From Gliomastix tumulicola (taxonomy: Eukaryota; Ascomycota; Sordariomycetes; Hypocreales; Bionectriaceae), in NCBI GenBank assembly GCA_001599755.1, contig BCHX01000003.1, positions 2,639,289 to 2,703,288 on the forward strand: 64,000 nt of DNA. Reading direction: 5' to 3'. Shown here in pieces: positions 54,147 through 64,000 of this stretch. The notes under the pieces are model-generated. The model saw nothing but the letters and a program-made list of their open reading frames with translations. It searched no databases and was not told the origin of the DNA. Positions within the stretch are counted from its first letter, which is position 1. Each line of letters opens with the position of its first letter. A program made the translations under genes and the position numbers.

Positions 54147-54506
54147 GTGTTACGTCGTGTATAAAGTGTACGAAGGAGCAGAGCGTCTTGGTTTCAAAGC
54201 ACACATGTGCTGTCTTTTTTTTTGTACAAATACCAACATCTAGTAAGTAGACTATGTAAACTAACCAAACTCCTACGCAATAAGGAAGTGTAGTAACAAA
54301 TGCAAAACACAACGCGAGCAAAGTCGCTTTTTCTACATCACGTTCTGCTATATTCAGAGTTGTTGTACGCTGAATTGCCCTGTGGTCAGCAGCTCGCCGC
54401 CGCCACGAGGAACACATTTGGCCCATCCAGGTCCGCCTCAAATCGTCCAACAGCCAGTGGTAGTCCCGAAGGCTTGCAGCCCGTCTCATAAGACTGGTCG
54501 ATGATT
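54147..54506. other. Convergent intergenic region (COQ7 / PLD 3' sides)
   Basis: Short stretch with a T-run (about 54214-54222), presumably both 3' UTRs. Nothing else recognised. Confidence 0.45.
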
Positions 54507-57500
54507 TTAGTTGCTAAAACGATGATTGTTAGCCACATCGCAGACAACTATAGCTTACTTAGTATCAGAGCAAGGAAACTTACTAAATCGCGAGGGGCGC
54601 AACACCATCGACCTGATAGCCCCAGTTGCCATTGTGCTCCTCGGTCAGCAGCCAATCGTATGGGAACTGCACAAGATGGCCCTGCGTCATCTTCATCAAC
54701 TCCTCGGCATCGGCTCGGGACGGCATGTCTTCTATCGTGAATCCGCGTCGGCTGCCTCGAGTCGTTGCCCTACGACGCCTTCTGACCGAGCCAACTTGCC
54801 CCGGCGAGTGACTTGTCGTTTCCTTGAGTGACGGCTTATCCTGCGTGGAGAAGGTTGTCCTACGTTCCCTCCTCTTGTCGTTGGTCTGCTGGGGCTCCAG
54901 GAACTTGGTTTGGGGACTCTCCATCGGAGGAAACGGAACGACTGGCGACGGTGCTTCCTGAGTCTGGGGTCTGGGGTTGGATCCGGCCACATTCTCACTC
55001 TTGCCGAGCTCTTGGACCTTCTTCTCATCGAGCTCGGTCGGCTGGGCATCGGGAATTTGAATCGTTGTCGTCTTCTTCTCATCCGCGGACGAGAAGGGCA
55101 GCTTCTCCAGTAGTTTCTCCCCGACCTTCTCGACCTCATGCTCAGCGGCCTTGACAATTGCTTCAGGGCCCGGAGCGCCGACTGCGAGTCCTGCAGAAGT
55201 AGACGTGGCTCCGTGATCTTCTGACTTGCCATCCCGCTCCTCGCTCTTTGGCCTACCCTCCATGCTGGCTCGGAACTTCTTGCTATAATCGCTGTACTCC
55301 TGGTATTCAGCCCAGGTGCTCACTTCCGAGTCGGGCATGCAGCGGAACACCCGACGATAGAGCTTGGTGTTGTTCACAGCCGCCCTGTGCCAGATATTTT
55401 CCATGAAGTCATCGTTGATCGGATCACGCATGCAGTCCTTGTCGATGTGTGCCAGCTTGATGTCGGCAGCCATGGGATGGAAAGCCCCGTTGACAGCGTG
55501 CCCCGAAGTGTTGATATGGATCGGCGGTCCTCCAATATCCGTGTCATCTACCACGGGAAGCGAAGGTAATTGGGCGGCTCGAGGCAGGTCAAGCTGCTCT
55601 GTTGTCCGTCTATGAAGCGGAGGAACAGGCGGCAGAGCTTCGCTGGCAGCGTCGGTCGGATCCAAATACCTGTTGTCAGCCATAGGCCCAGGATGAGCAG
55701 CTGGCTTGGGTGAATCGAGCGTTCCTTTGCCCTCATTGTTGATGCTGTGGACAAGGACCTCGCGACCGTTGATGATGACCGAGTCTCTTCCTTCATCCAG
55801 GCCACTCTTCTCGGCCGACTTCCAGTGGTCCGGCCCGAAACCGGACAGGTCGAGCTGGTGCTTGTCGCTTGTGACTCGCTTGTCGATCTGTTCTTGCTTA
55901 TCTGGGTCAGGTGAAGACGAAGGCGGCGATTCCTCCAGTGCCTCTGCCCGCTCCATGTCAAGCTCGTGGTTAAAGCTCGGAAGACGAACAGGTACTGAGC
56001 TTTGAGTAGGGAGCAAGGAGCTGGGGCCAGCGGATGTTTCAAGGTCCTCTTGGTAGATCTCATTCATCTGCTCCTCGAAGTCCTCACGGTCAAGCTCTTG
56101 CTGGCGCTCTTGCTCCAAGATCTCGTCGACATCCAAACCCAAGTGCTCGCGCATGAGACGAAGTCGCAGCGTATGGGCGAAACGTCCCACCCGATATGGG
56201 TTTCCAGCCATGGTAGACCATATCATATCGGTATCCCTCACGATCGCGGCGCACTCGGAGTCACGAGTGCCCAGCATAGATCGTTCGTTGATGTTGGCAG
56301 AACCAATCAGTGCGATTCGATCATCGACAATGATAGTCTTTGCGTGGATGTAGAGCTGTTCGGTGACGAGGACATCGTTCCCGATGACTCCCCACTGTCT
56401 TAGGGAATAGAAGTTGATGTACTCCTCGGGGTCAATGCCCACGGCTCGGAGACGGCCAAAGATGGACTGCTCTCCTCGGCATATACTCCGATACTGGCAC
56501 ATGAGAATTAGGCGGACGCTGGTGCCCTCCTGCTCATCTACAGTATTCTGGAATCCAGGCATCAGAGGGATAATGATGACACATCGCCAGTCCTCCCCGT
56601 TCTCGTGAGCTTTGATGATGCGATGTACCAGAGCATCACCAATGCGGTTCACGATGCGCGTGTTGTAGACGTCGGTGCTCGTGATAAAGAACTGGTTCTC
56701 CATGTAGACGAAGTGCTCCGAGTCCTCGATCATCTTGATGTATGCATTCTGGATACTGTGCTCGGTTTCCTCAATGCCCAACGACCACGTAGTTGCTGAT
56801 CGAAGAATCTGCACCTCGCAAGTACCCGTGAGCCCCAGTGCCTCGAGCTCATCAAACTTGGCATCCGGCGCCGGAAGAAGGAAGGGCAGAGGCCGGGTTG
56901 GCCGGCGCCCGCGACGGAGGTAGTTCCATCGCTGGACAAAGTGACGGGTCAGATCTCGCGCGGGCTGTCCGACAACTTGCATCGATATGTCATGCCATGG
57001 CATACGCGGCACGATGGTGCGGTCATACATCTCCTCGTACGGCTCGTGGAGCTTGTGGAAGTCCTGGACTCTAGGGTTCGAGTAGTCCTTGCCAGGGAAG
57101 AGCTGGCAGTGCTCTGCATCCTTGGGGATTTCCGACGGCTCGAAACCAGTGGGTTTGTCGTCCGTGATGGGATGCTGGGGTGAGTCCCATCGCCCGAAGC
57201 ATAGATCGATTCCTCCCACAAATGCGACGTCGTGGTCGACAACGCAGATCTTCTCGTGGTGAGCGAAGAAGAACTGGTTCTTCTTGAACTGGTTCGGTGA
57301 CCTCTGGACAAAGATGTTGGGGTGCAGGTTAAGCAGTGAAGACTTGGTGTACTCCGAATCGATCGGGATGGCGGCCTCGACGTTTCTGTAGATGATGACA
57401 AAGATTTTGACGCCTTCACGAGCCTTCTTCTGCAGGAGTCGGTCAAGTCGCCACTTCTGGCTGATACAAGCTGGTCGCCGCATGTAGAGCTCGGGGCTCA

Positions 57501-60036
57501 GCCACCAGTCGTGGATGTAGATGACATCCTTCGCCATGTTAATAGCTCTGGACACATTCCACATGTAGTCGCGGCCGTCCACCAGCCACTGGGCAAACAC
57601 ACCGTTCCGTACAGGAGCGAAGCTATCAAAGCGTTTCGTCTCGTACCAGGCCGTCTGTCGTAGCATCTCGTTGATGGACTCCTCAAACTGCCACATCACA
57701 GCTTGGTTACCAGAAAAGAGTCGTACTTGACGTTCAGAGGTCTGCAGCGTCAAAGTATGATGTTTCTCCGGGGGGGCCTCGACGGTCAGATCGATCTCCT
57801 TCTTCTTCCCCTTCGATCCTATTTGCTTGAGAGTGCTCCTCTTAGAAACAATACTGAACTTGGAGTCGACGAGATACACGTCGTAGATGTTCATGTTCTC
57901 TGGCGACTCAACGCAGACGATATAGCTCTGACGGACCAGGAACCACTTCCGACTATGGCGGGAGATGACCTTAGCAGGCGTCAGCACACGCCGGAAGTCC
58001 AATCCTTTGGATGACTGGATATGGAGGTAGCCCTCCTTTCCGTGGTAGCTACCCTCGGCCGCGAGGCGGACACCCAGTGCAGAAAGCTCCAGGAAACGAC
58101 ACAGCCGATTGCTATCCGCCCGGAACATCAGCCATCGGATCATCTCCGACAGGTACTTTTCCAAGATTCGACGCTGTTTCTCGATATACCGCTGCCGGCG
58201 GGTGGCTTGGTCTATGCTGGCATTAGGACCCTCTGGATTCGACATCTCCCCTGGATCGGTCATATTTGTTGACCGTCTCCGCATGCCCAGCAGGTTGACC
58301 CTGGACTTCTTTCGCGCCGGCACTTGGGAGCCTTCCGCGTCACTCAATATGCCCGGCAGACCTTCTTCCGCCAAAACGTCCTCGGCGGCGCCTTCACCAG
58401 CAGTATCTTCGCCTCTAGCGCTTGCACCGTCGTCCGAATCGCTACTGTCGCCCTGCTTTCGAGCGCCTCGCAGATACGGGAACGCTGAATAGGGAAATTT
58501 GGGCTGCTTCAGACGAAGTCCCAGGTCAAGGCGACCGGGCATGTACTTCTCGTTCCGCAGAGCAAATCGGTATCGGAAGTGCAAGTTGAGGATGTCCCTG
58601 ATCGTGCGGGTCACGGTCCAGCTCATTCTGCTGGGGCCGCTACCATATTCGAGCTCTATGACGAAGAACCAATGGCGCTCACTCTCGTCGTCGGGGTCAG
58701 GAGTGCTGTCTTTGATGCGCACTTTCAGCTGTTCGAGGAGAACCGGGATCCTCTTGTTGCCGTGCTCGTCTCGCTGGATCATACTCGCAAGCATCAACAC
58801 AGCTGGGGCGCCAGCCCTCAGCTCCGCCATAAGCTCCGCAGATTTGTAGTAGTCGACTCGATCCTCCTTCTTCTGCCGCAGAAGTTTGAGGGTGTTCTTG
58901 ACCTGCTTCCACTTGTGAGCACCGTATGTCGATGCCTGCGAGCCAAAGAAGGGACGCCTCGGAGCCATGGCGTCACCGTCCGACAAGCCCCCTCCCCCTC
59001 CCAGGACGGTGGTTCGACGGGAGTGACCGCGGCGACGTCCGAAAGCGGCAGAGCTCTCCGCATCCTCTTGCTCGTCACCCGGGGCTCGTAACGCAACTTG
59101 GTTCCACGGGTTTCTCAATCTCGAAGGGCGTGCCCGAGCCCGGGTCTCTTCGTCCAGCATAGACGGGTCCCGAGTCGATGTATCGGGCATACTTGCCCGG
59201 CGTCTGAGAAACCTGTTGGTAATCGTCGGCGTGTCGGGCTCTTGGGTCGTTCGGCGGGGTGTAGATGGCGATGACCTCTCTCCCCTTCTGTAGCGTCGCA
59301 TTCTGCGTGCCTTCTTCTTCTTGGTTTGCTGTTCCGGGCCCGAGACATTCAGCTCGTCCGCAGTCTCTTCGGCGTCGGCGTCGGCATCGTAGATTCCCTC
59401 GGCCAGCGACTCTGCGCGTTGATGGGGTGGTCGGGAGATCGCTGGTGAGCTCGGTAACGGTAGGGAGGTGGGATCGACTGCCCCGGGAGCAGCATCTGTT
59501 CTCGCAGTCTGGCTCGATCCGCTTGCCATGGCCTTGATCTTGGACATGAAGGACGAGGCACCCTTGCCGCGGGGTGGCGTCTCTGTTCCAGCCAGCGAAC
59601 CATGACGAGTATGGGAAGGGGAGTCCTGCACATCCGGCCTGGCGAATTGTACACTCGGTCGGGAGGGCAGCTCTGCGGCAGCTGCATCGTTGGCTTCGCT
59701 GCCGGTTCGGTCACTTGGGCGTCTCTCGCCGATCAGAGAATCGGGAAGGGCAAGGAGGCCCGGGCCAGATGGACCGCCATTGGCTCCAGGTGTAGAGGTA
59801 TGTTGGTGAGGGTGGCCCCCATTCCAGTAGTCCCTGGCTTCTGTTGTAGAAAGGTTCGCTTCCGAGGGTTCGCTTCGAGTTATCGGCGCGGGAGGTAGGA
59901 GAGTGTCGGTGCCCTTGGGCGTCTCGTAGCCGGTTGGCGAAGTAGCTTTGGGTGTCCCATTGTCCTGGGGCGTTTTTGTCATCGGTGAGACCGACTTGTC
60001 CCTCTGCTGCTGTGAGTCTCCCATCGTTCTAGGCAT
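54507..60036 (-). CDS. Phospholipase D, PX-PH type (Spo14/PLD1)
   Basis: Main exon 54584-60036, plus a probable 7-nt last exon (54507-54513) after an intron with textbook signals (GTAAGT...GCTAAC...TTTTAG), giving the end APLAIYN and 1,819 residues. Without splicing the protein stops two residues earlier, so little changes. Residues 1 to about 370 are disordered. A PX domain lies near 410-560 (HWFFVIELEYGSGPSRMSWT ... DILNLHFRYRFALRNEKYMP) and a PH domain near 630-780 (ALGVRLAAEGSYHGKEGYLH, KWFLVRQSYIVCVESPEN). The first HKD motif is near 925 (FAHHEKICVVDHDVAFVGGI) and the second near 1229 (LYIHAKTIIVDDRIALIGSA). The C-terminal 450 residues are again low in order. PLD hydrolyses phosphatidylcholine to phosphatidic acid and choline and depends on PIP2. 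In yeast it supports membrane growth during sporulation, partly by recruiting syntaxin-SNARE complexes. Met5 (60024) is an alternative start. Confidence 0.94.
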
Positions 60037-61559
60037 CCATGGGCTAGAAGTCGGAGGGCGTGGGCATGAGGGTGACTTGGTGAGGAAGACGGGGCGTATT
60101 TGAGCGAGATCGTCATGCTAGACGGACGCACCGACTCCCTGGAACAAATTAGCTGCCCTGCAAGTTCAGAGCATGTCGTCGAGCGTGCCAGAGTCACAGG
60201 ACAGCATCAAGCGGGAGAAGCAGGACTGGTTCCTCGACTGCAACAATGTCCTGAGGGCGAGGCTGGTGCAGGGAATCGACACGGATTTCTGATTGTTTGG
60301 ACTTTCAAGTCCTACCAGCTATTACGTGGATACCTGACGATACCAGGCGTGCAGGTACTGTAGATGGAGATTGTGGGGAAGGAATTGGCGATTCAGCTTT
60401 CAGGATACTTTGGATGAGGTATCGAGGCAGGAGCGTTCTAACAGGCGGGACCCTTGCTTCACTGGCGATTGGGTTAGAGCTAAACCTGCCTTCTTGAGAT
60501 GGAACAGGCGTCATTTCAGCGGGAGGTAAACTTTGAAGTTGGCGCTACCCTGCACTAGCGCTCGTGAGCCTCTTCATTTGGGGTCACGACTCTCGAATTC
60601 TATAAATTTGAAGGAAGTTATGCCTCGCAGAGCTCACAGGACTTAGCCCGTGGTCCTAGCTATTGGCAGACAGCTTCTGTAGGGCAGTTGGGGTGGGTAT
60701 GCATCCTCAACGTCATGTTCCTCATGATGCGATCACTTGATGGGCGGGATGTCACCGAGAGCCAGGACGAAACGGCAGCATGTGCACCCCACACGCTACC
60801 TCACAGGACCTAAGCTCCGGGTGGGATTTACAGGTGGGCAGCCGACGTTCCTGAACACGAGTACGAATACTACGGGCTCGGGGCGGCTCCCCTACCCACC
60901 CACATACCTTTCAGCTCTGGGTTGCATCGCCAGAAGATCAGAGATCACCCAACTGGGCATTATTACGTAGATGCCTCGACGGACCCGAAAACGGCTGGCG
61001 GGGATGCAGACCGCGGGTATCATGCAGCTCCCGTCTCTCGTGTACCGTGTATCGTCTACTAGTAGGTAGCAGGCAGCTGGCCATGATGGCAACGGGTACT
61101 TCTCGTCGAGTGGTGGGCGCAGCACTCGAGATGTACAGACACGCTATAATGAATTACCTACACGAGACGTGCAGTAAATTGGGCCAATCTTGGCGTGATT
61201 GCCGGCGCATCGGTGCAATTAAAACAGAGCCCCACCCGAATTCTCTCCCCAAAAGCGATGATTTTGATCGAGAACCCCTGAATCTAGTCCCGTCTGTCCA
61301 ATCATCTCATAGAGGCACAGGCTCCACCAAAAAGTCAACACAGAGGCAAGAGCAATCCCAAATCGGCCATTGGGAAGAAAAAAAAAGAGAGCAAAGAACA
61401 GGCCAAGGAGAAGTTCCTTGTCGACCTTCCGTCCAGTAATAATTCCCCAAATGGCATCCTAGGGCCGGAATCCTGTGCGTGATAGACCCGCGCCGACCCT
61501 CCTTGCCTCCTCTGGCTCCCCCTCCGCGGCGTGTGTGACCGCCCGCGCCAACGCTTCTT

Positions 61560-61566
61560 TCGTATA
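61560..61566 (+). promoter_or_regulatory. TCGTATA element before ERG4
   Basis: An exact TCGTATA heptamer 149 bp before the ERG4 start matches the core of the yeast sterol regulatory element bound by Upc2/Ecm22. Filamentous fungi mainly use SREBP and other zinc-cluster factors, so function here is inference from one match. Confidence 0.3.
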
Positions 61567-61669
61567 GCAGCCCTGTCTCTCTTCCCTCCTCTCCTTCATA
61601 CTAGTTTGATTGTCTCTGTGCAACCGCTTTGCGACACGACCGGCTAGCTGCGCCGGCTGCCTGCTCGAC

Positions 61670-61676
61670 TATATAA
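61670..61676 (+). promoter_or_regulatory. TATA box of ERG4
   Basis: TATATAA lies 39 bp before the ERG4 ATG in otherwise GC-rich DNA. If used, it implies a very short 5' leader. Confidence 0.5.
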
Positions 61677-61714
61677 GACGGCTTCCCTTCAGGGAGCCAG
61701 ACAGCTCAGTCACC

Positions 61715-63783
61715 ATGTCGACAAGGTACTCCTTAAGACAGACCCCCAAGTACGTCGACCAGTCTCAGACCGCTCCTTGTCTTGCTTTTCGAAACTGACA
61801 ATGTTGCTCTCTAGAAAGAAGGAGCCGTTCGCTGGCATGGTAGAGACGCCCGCGACTCGCCGCTCTTCTCGAAGACAATCATCCGTTCCAGCAGAGGCAT
61901 CCGACGCAGAGTCTAGCTCCGCAGCCGAGAAGCCTGCGCGCTTAACCCGCCGACGTACTGCCAAGTTCATCGAGAACATGGACGACGAGCACGACGTCAA
62001 GCCCGTGGCCAACGGCAACGGCCACGCCGCAACGAACGGATCGACCAATGGATCGACCAATGGGCACGCCAACGGGCACTCCAACGGCCATGCTAACGGC
62101 CACGCGAACGGCGTCGCCAACGGTCACTCGAACGGCGACGCCAATGGCGCCGTCACCAAGCGCCTGAGGAAGTCGACCATCTCCGAGCACGCCGACGGAG
62201 TGCCGACTGACCCTCACGTCGTCGACGGCTGGCGACCCGGTCAGGATCCCAGGGTTGACTACTCGGGCGAGTTCGAATTCGGAGGATCGCTCGGCACGGG
62301 TGCGATGATGATCTTCTTCCCCGTCCTCATGTGGTACATGTGGGTTGGTGCTACGTACTACGACGGCAAGTTCCCCTCGCGGTCCCCGGGTCAGAGCTGG
62401 GGAGACTTTGCCGCCCACCTCTTCAACCTCGTCTACACCGGCGCCTTTCCTCACGCTAAGGCCTGGGTCTGGTACTGGAGCTACCTCATCTTCGAGGGCG
62501 CATGCTACTGTCTCCTCCCCGGTGTCCAGGGCTATGGAAAGCCTCTTCCCCACGAGGGAGGCAAGCAGCTTCCGTACTTCTGCAACGCCTATGCCAGTCT
62601 GTACTTCACCCTCGCCGTGTTGGCTGGTCTGCACTTTTCCGGTATCTGGCCCATCTACACCGCTATTGACGAGTTCGGCCCTCTCCTGTCTGTTGCTATC
62701 TTCAGTGGCTTCATTGTCAGCGTCGTTGCCTACTTCTCTGCCATCTGGCGCGGTAAGCAGCACCGCATGACGGGACACTTCGTCTATGACTTCTTTATGG
62801 GTGCAGAGCTCAACCCTCGCATGTTCGGCATTCTCGACTTCAAGATGTTTTTTGAGGTTCGCATGCCCTGGTACATCCTCCTAATTCTCAGTCTCGGCAC
62901 TGCTGCCCGGCAGTATGAGCAATATGGCTATGTCTCTGGCGAGGTCTGGTTCGTCGTCATGGCTCACTACCTCTATGCGAACGCCTGCTCCAAGGGTGAG
63001 GAGCTGATCATTACGACCTGGTAAGTCACACTCTTGCCCAAGCTATTATTCACTGGGACCAGTCCTAACGTCAGTATCCTAAAGGGACATGTACTATGAG
63101 AAATGGGGTTTCATGCTCATCTTCTGGAACCTGGCCGGCGTTCCGCTGTCTTATTGCCACTGCACCATTTACCTCGCCAACCACGACCCGGCCGAGTACC
63201 GCTGGAACCGTGCCGCTCTCGTCGCCTTCTACGCCGCCTACCTCTTCTGGTACTGGGTCTGGGACAGCTGCAACAGCCAGAAGAACCGCTTCCGCGCCAT
63301 GGAGAGGGGCAAGGTCGTCTGGCGCAGGACCTTCCCCCAGGTCCCCTGGCAGACGGTGCATAACCCCAAGACCATCGACACGCCCCAGGGCACGATCCTC
63401 GTCGATGGCTGGTACGGTCTCGGGCGGAAGATCCACTACACCGCCGATGCTTGGTTTGCCCTCTCGTGGGGCTTCGTCACCGGCTTCCAGTAAGATCCAG
63501 ACCCCTCCTATCTCTCGACGACGACTCAATAGTTCGGTTGCTAACCACATTCGTCATTGCAGGAGCCCGTTCCCTTGGTTCTACCCTCTCTTCTTCTGCT
63601 GCATGATTGCCCACCGTGCGTCCCGTGATATCAACCGTTGTCGCACCAAGTACGGTGATGCCTGGCGGGAGTACGAGGAGCGGGTACCGTACCTGTTCAT
63701 CCCCGTAAGTCAACGCTACAAGTCTGCCTCAACTAGTCGCAAATACTGACTTGCCTTGTGTGTATTTTTAGTACGTCATTTGA
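61715..63783 (+). CDS. erg4: C-24(28) sterol reductase ERG4
   Basis: Exons 61715-61749, 61815-63020, 63085-63489, 63563-63704 and 63772-63783; 599 residues. The terminal exon has only 12 nt (TAC GTC ATT TGA) and gives PYLFIPYVI, the usual ERG4 ending. Residues 1 to about 170 are hydrophilic and include a tandem NG-rich repeat. Eight or so membrane helices follow (GGSLGTGAMMIFFPVLMWYM, LYFTLAVLAGLHFSGIWPIY and others). Family signatures: GHFVYDFFMGAELNPRMF, the first ERG4/ERG24 motif; DGWYGLGRKIHYTADAWFAL; and near the end AHRASRDINRCRTKYGDAW, the second motif. The PYLFIPYVI end and the sequence around it favour ERG4 over the C-14 reductase ERG24. The enzyme sits in the ER and uses NADPH to reduce the C-24(28) double bond, the last step to ergosterol. 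All intron signals are canonical. Confidence 0.92.
62035..62149 (+). repeat. In-frame 12-bp repeat in ERG4 (Asn-Gly repeats)
   Basis: A roughly 12-nt unit encodes repeats of the form NGHA/NGHS/NGST (ATNGSTNGSTNGHANGHSNG and on), about nine units with varied third bases. It lies in the cytosolic N-terminal extension before the first membrane helix. Codon variation shows it is not a recent perfect expansion. Confidence 0.8.
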
Positions 63784-64000
63784 ACAACGCATAATGAATG
63801 CCTACGAGCGGCCTGTGTTCAGGTCCGGCTTCCAGCAAGCCCCCCCTTGTTTCAACTTGTCTATAGTTTGCACCCCCTTCTTCCTAATGTAGCATGTTGG
63901 CGGAGCGTAGAAGCGGTGATCACGAGGTTTAAAAGAGCGAGATGGTGATGCTTTGGGTGGTATTGGCGACAGGCGACTTATTATTTCTGGATTCTCTTTG
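63784..64000. other. ERG4 3' flank to window end
   Basis: Probable 3' UTR of ERG4. No further gene begins before the window ends. Confidence 0.45.

Larger units (their letters stand above)
60037..61714. other. Divergent intergenic region, PLD / ERG4 promoters
   Basis: No gene supported. Near ERG4 there is a TCGTATA element and a TATA box (listed separately), and a pyrimidine-rich leader (61560-61620). Confidence 0.5.

Noticed and set aside
62035..62149. CRISPR-like regular repeat
   Set aside because: The 12-bp units are in-frame Asn-Gly codons inside ERG4, with no spacers; this is a eukaryotic coding repeat.
61942..62778. 278-codon minus-strand frame opposite ERG4
   Set aside because: Mirror image of the ERG4 N-terminal repeat and membrane segments; no start context or domain.
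1..64000. Secondary-metabolite or other specialised gene cluster
   Set aside because: No polyketide synthase, NRPS, terpene cyclase, P450 group or transporter set; neighbours are unrelated housekeeping genes.

Overview
The window is nuclear DNA from a filamentous ascomycete, most likely a Sordariomycete (Hypocreales-like; the lineage is inferred). Genes are GC-rich with short GT-AG introns (about 50-80 bp) carrying CTAAC/CTGAC-type branch points. The gene set includes wetA (conidium maturation), facB (acetate regulator) and a DUF3433 membrane protein, families typical of this group. There are no operons, rRNA or tRNA genes I could support, CRISPR arrays, transposon ORFs or secondary-metabolite cluster.

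Layout. 1-1.5 kb: minus-strand AIM24-like gene cut by the window edge. 1.5-8.8 kb: gene-poor, with one unrecognised ORF (5.7-6.8 kb) and a degenerate 24-bp repeat. 8.8-10.6 kb: wetA. 12.1-22 kb: three minus-strand membrane or secretory genes (FLC/TRP-like protein, DUF3433 protein, GH47 mannosidase). 22.8-27.7 kb: UPF1 and IMP4, divergent. 29.5-35.4 kb: SSO-type syntaxin, TOM70 and aminodeoxychorismate lyase. 35.8-42.2 kb: Pof3/Dia2-like F-box protein, Obg/YchF-type GTPase and SET-domain methyltransferase. 42.2-48.5 kb: a long upstream region, then facB. 49-54 kb: glycerophosphodiester phosphodiesterase, RTF1 and COQ7. 54.5-60 kb: phospholipase D of 1,800+ residues. 61.7-63.8 kb: ERG4 sterol reductase.

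Most genes are housekeeping functions placed side by side, not a pathway: RNA decay and rRNA processing (UPF1, IMP4), transcription (RTF1), mitochondria and ubiquinone (AIM24-like, TOM70, COQ7), folate (ADC lyase), glycosylation (GH47), membrane lipid and traffic (FLC, DUF3433, syntaxin, PLD, GDPD, ERG4). The two dedicated regulators are WetA and FacB, and both have unusually long upstream regions. I found no convincing new multi-gene system. The unusual signals are in gene structure (a 10-nt microexon, a 7-nt terminal exon, a GC-AG intron, an intron without stops) and in promoter architecture (AbaA-type sites before wetA, an evenly spaced GATAAG triplet before IMP4/UPF1).

Exon coordinates were derived by hand from splice signals and family conservation. 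No transcript data were available.
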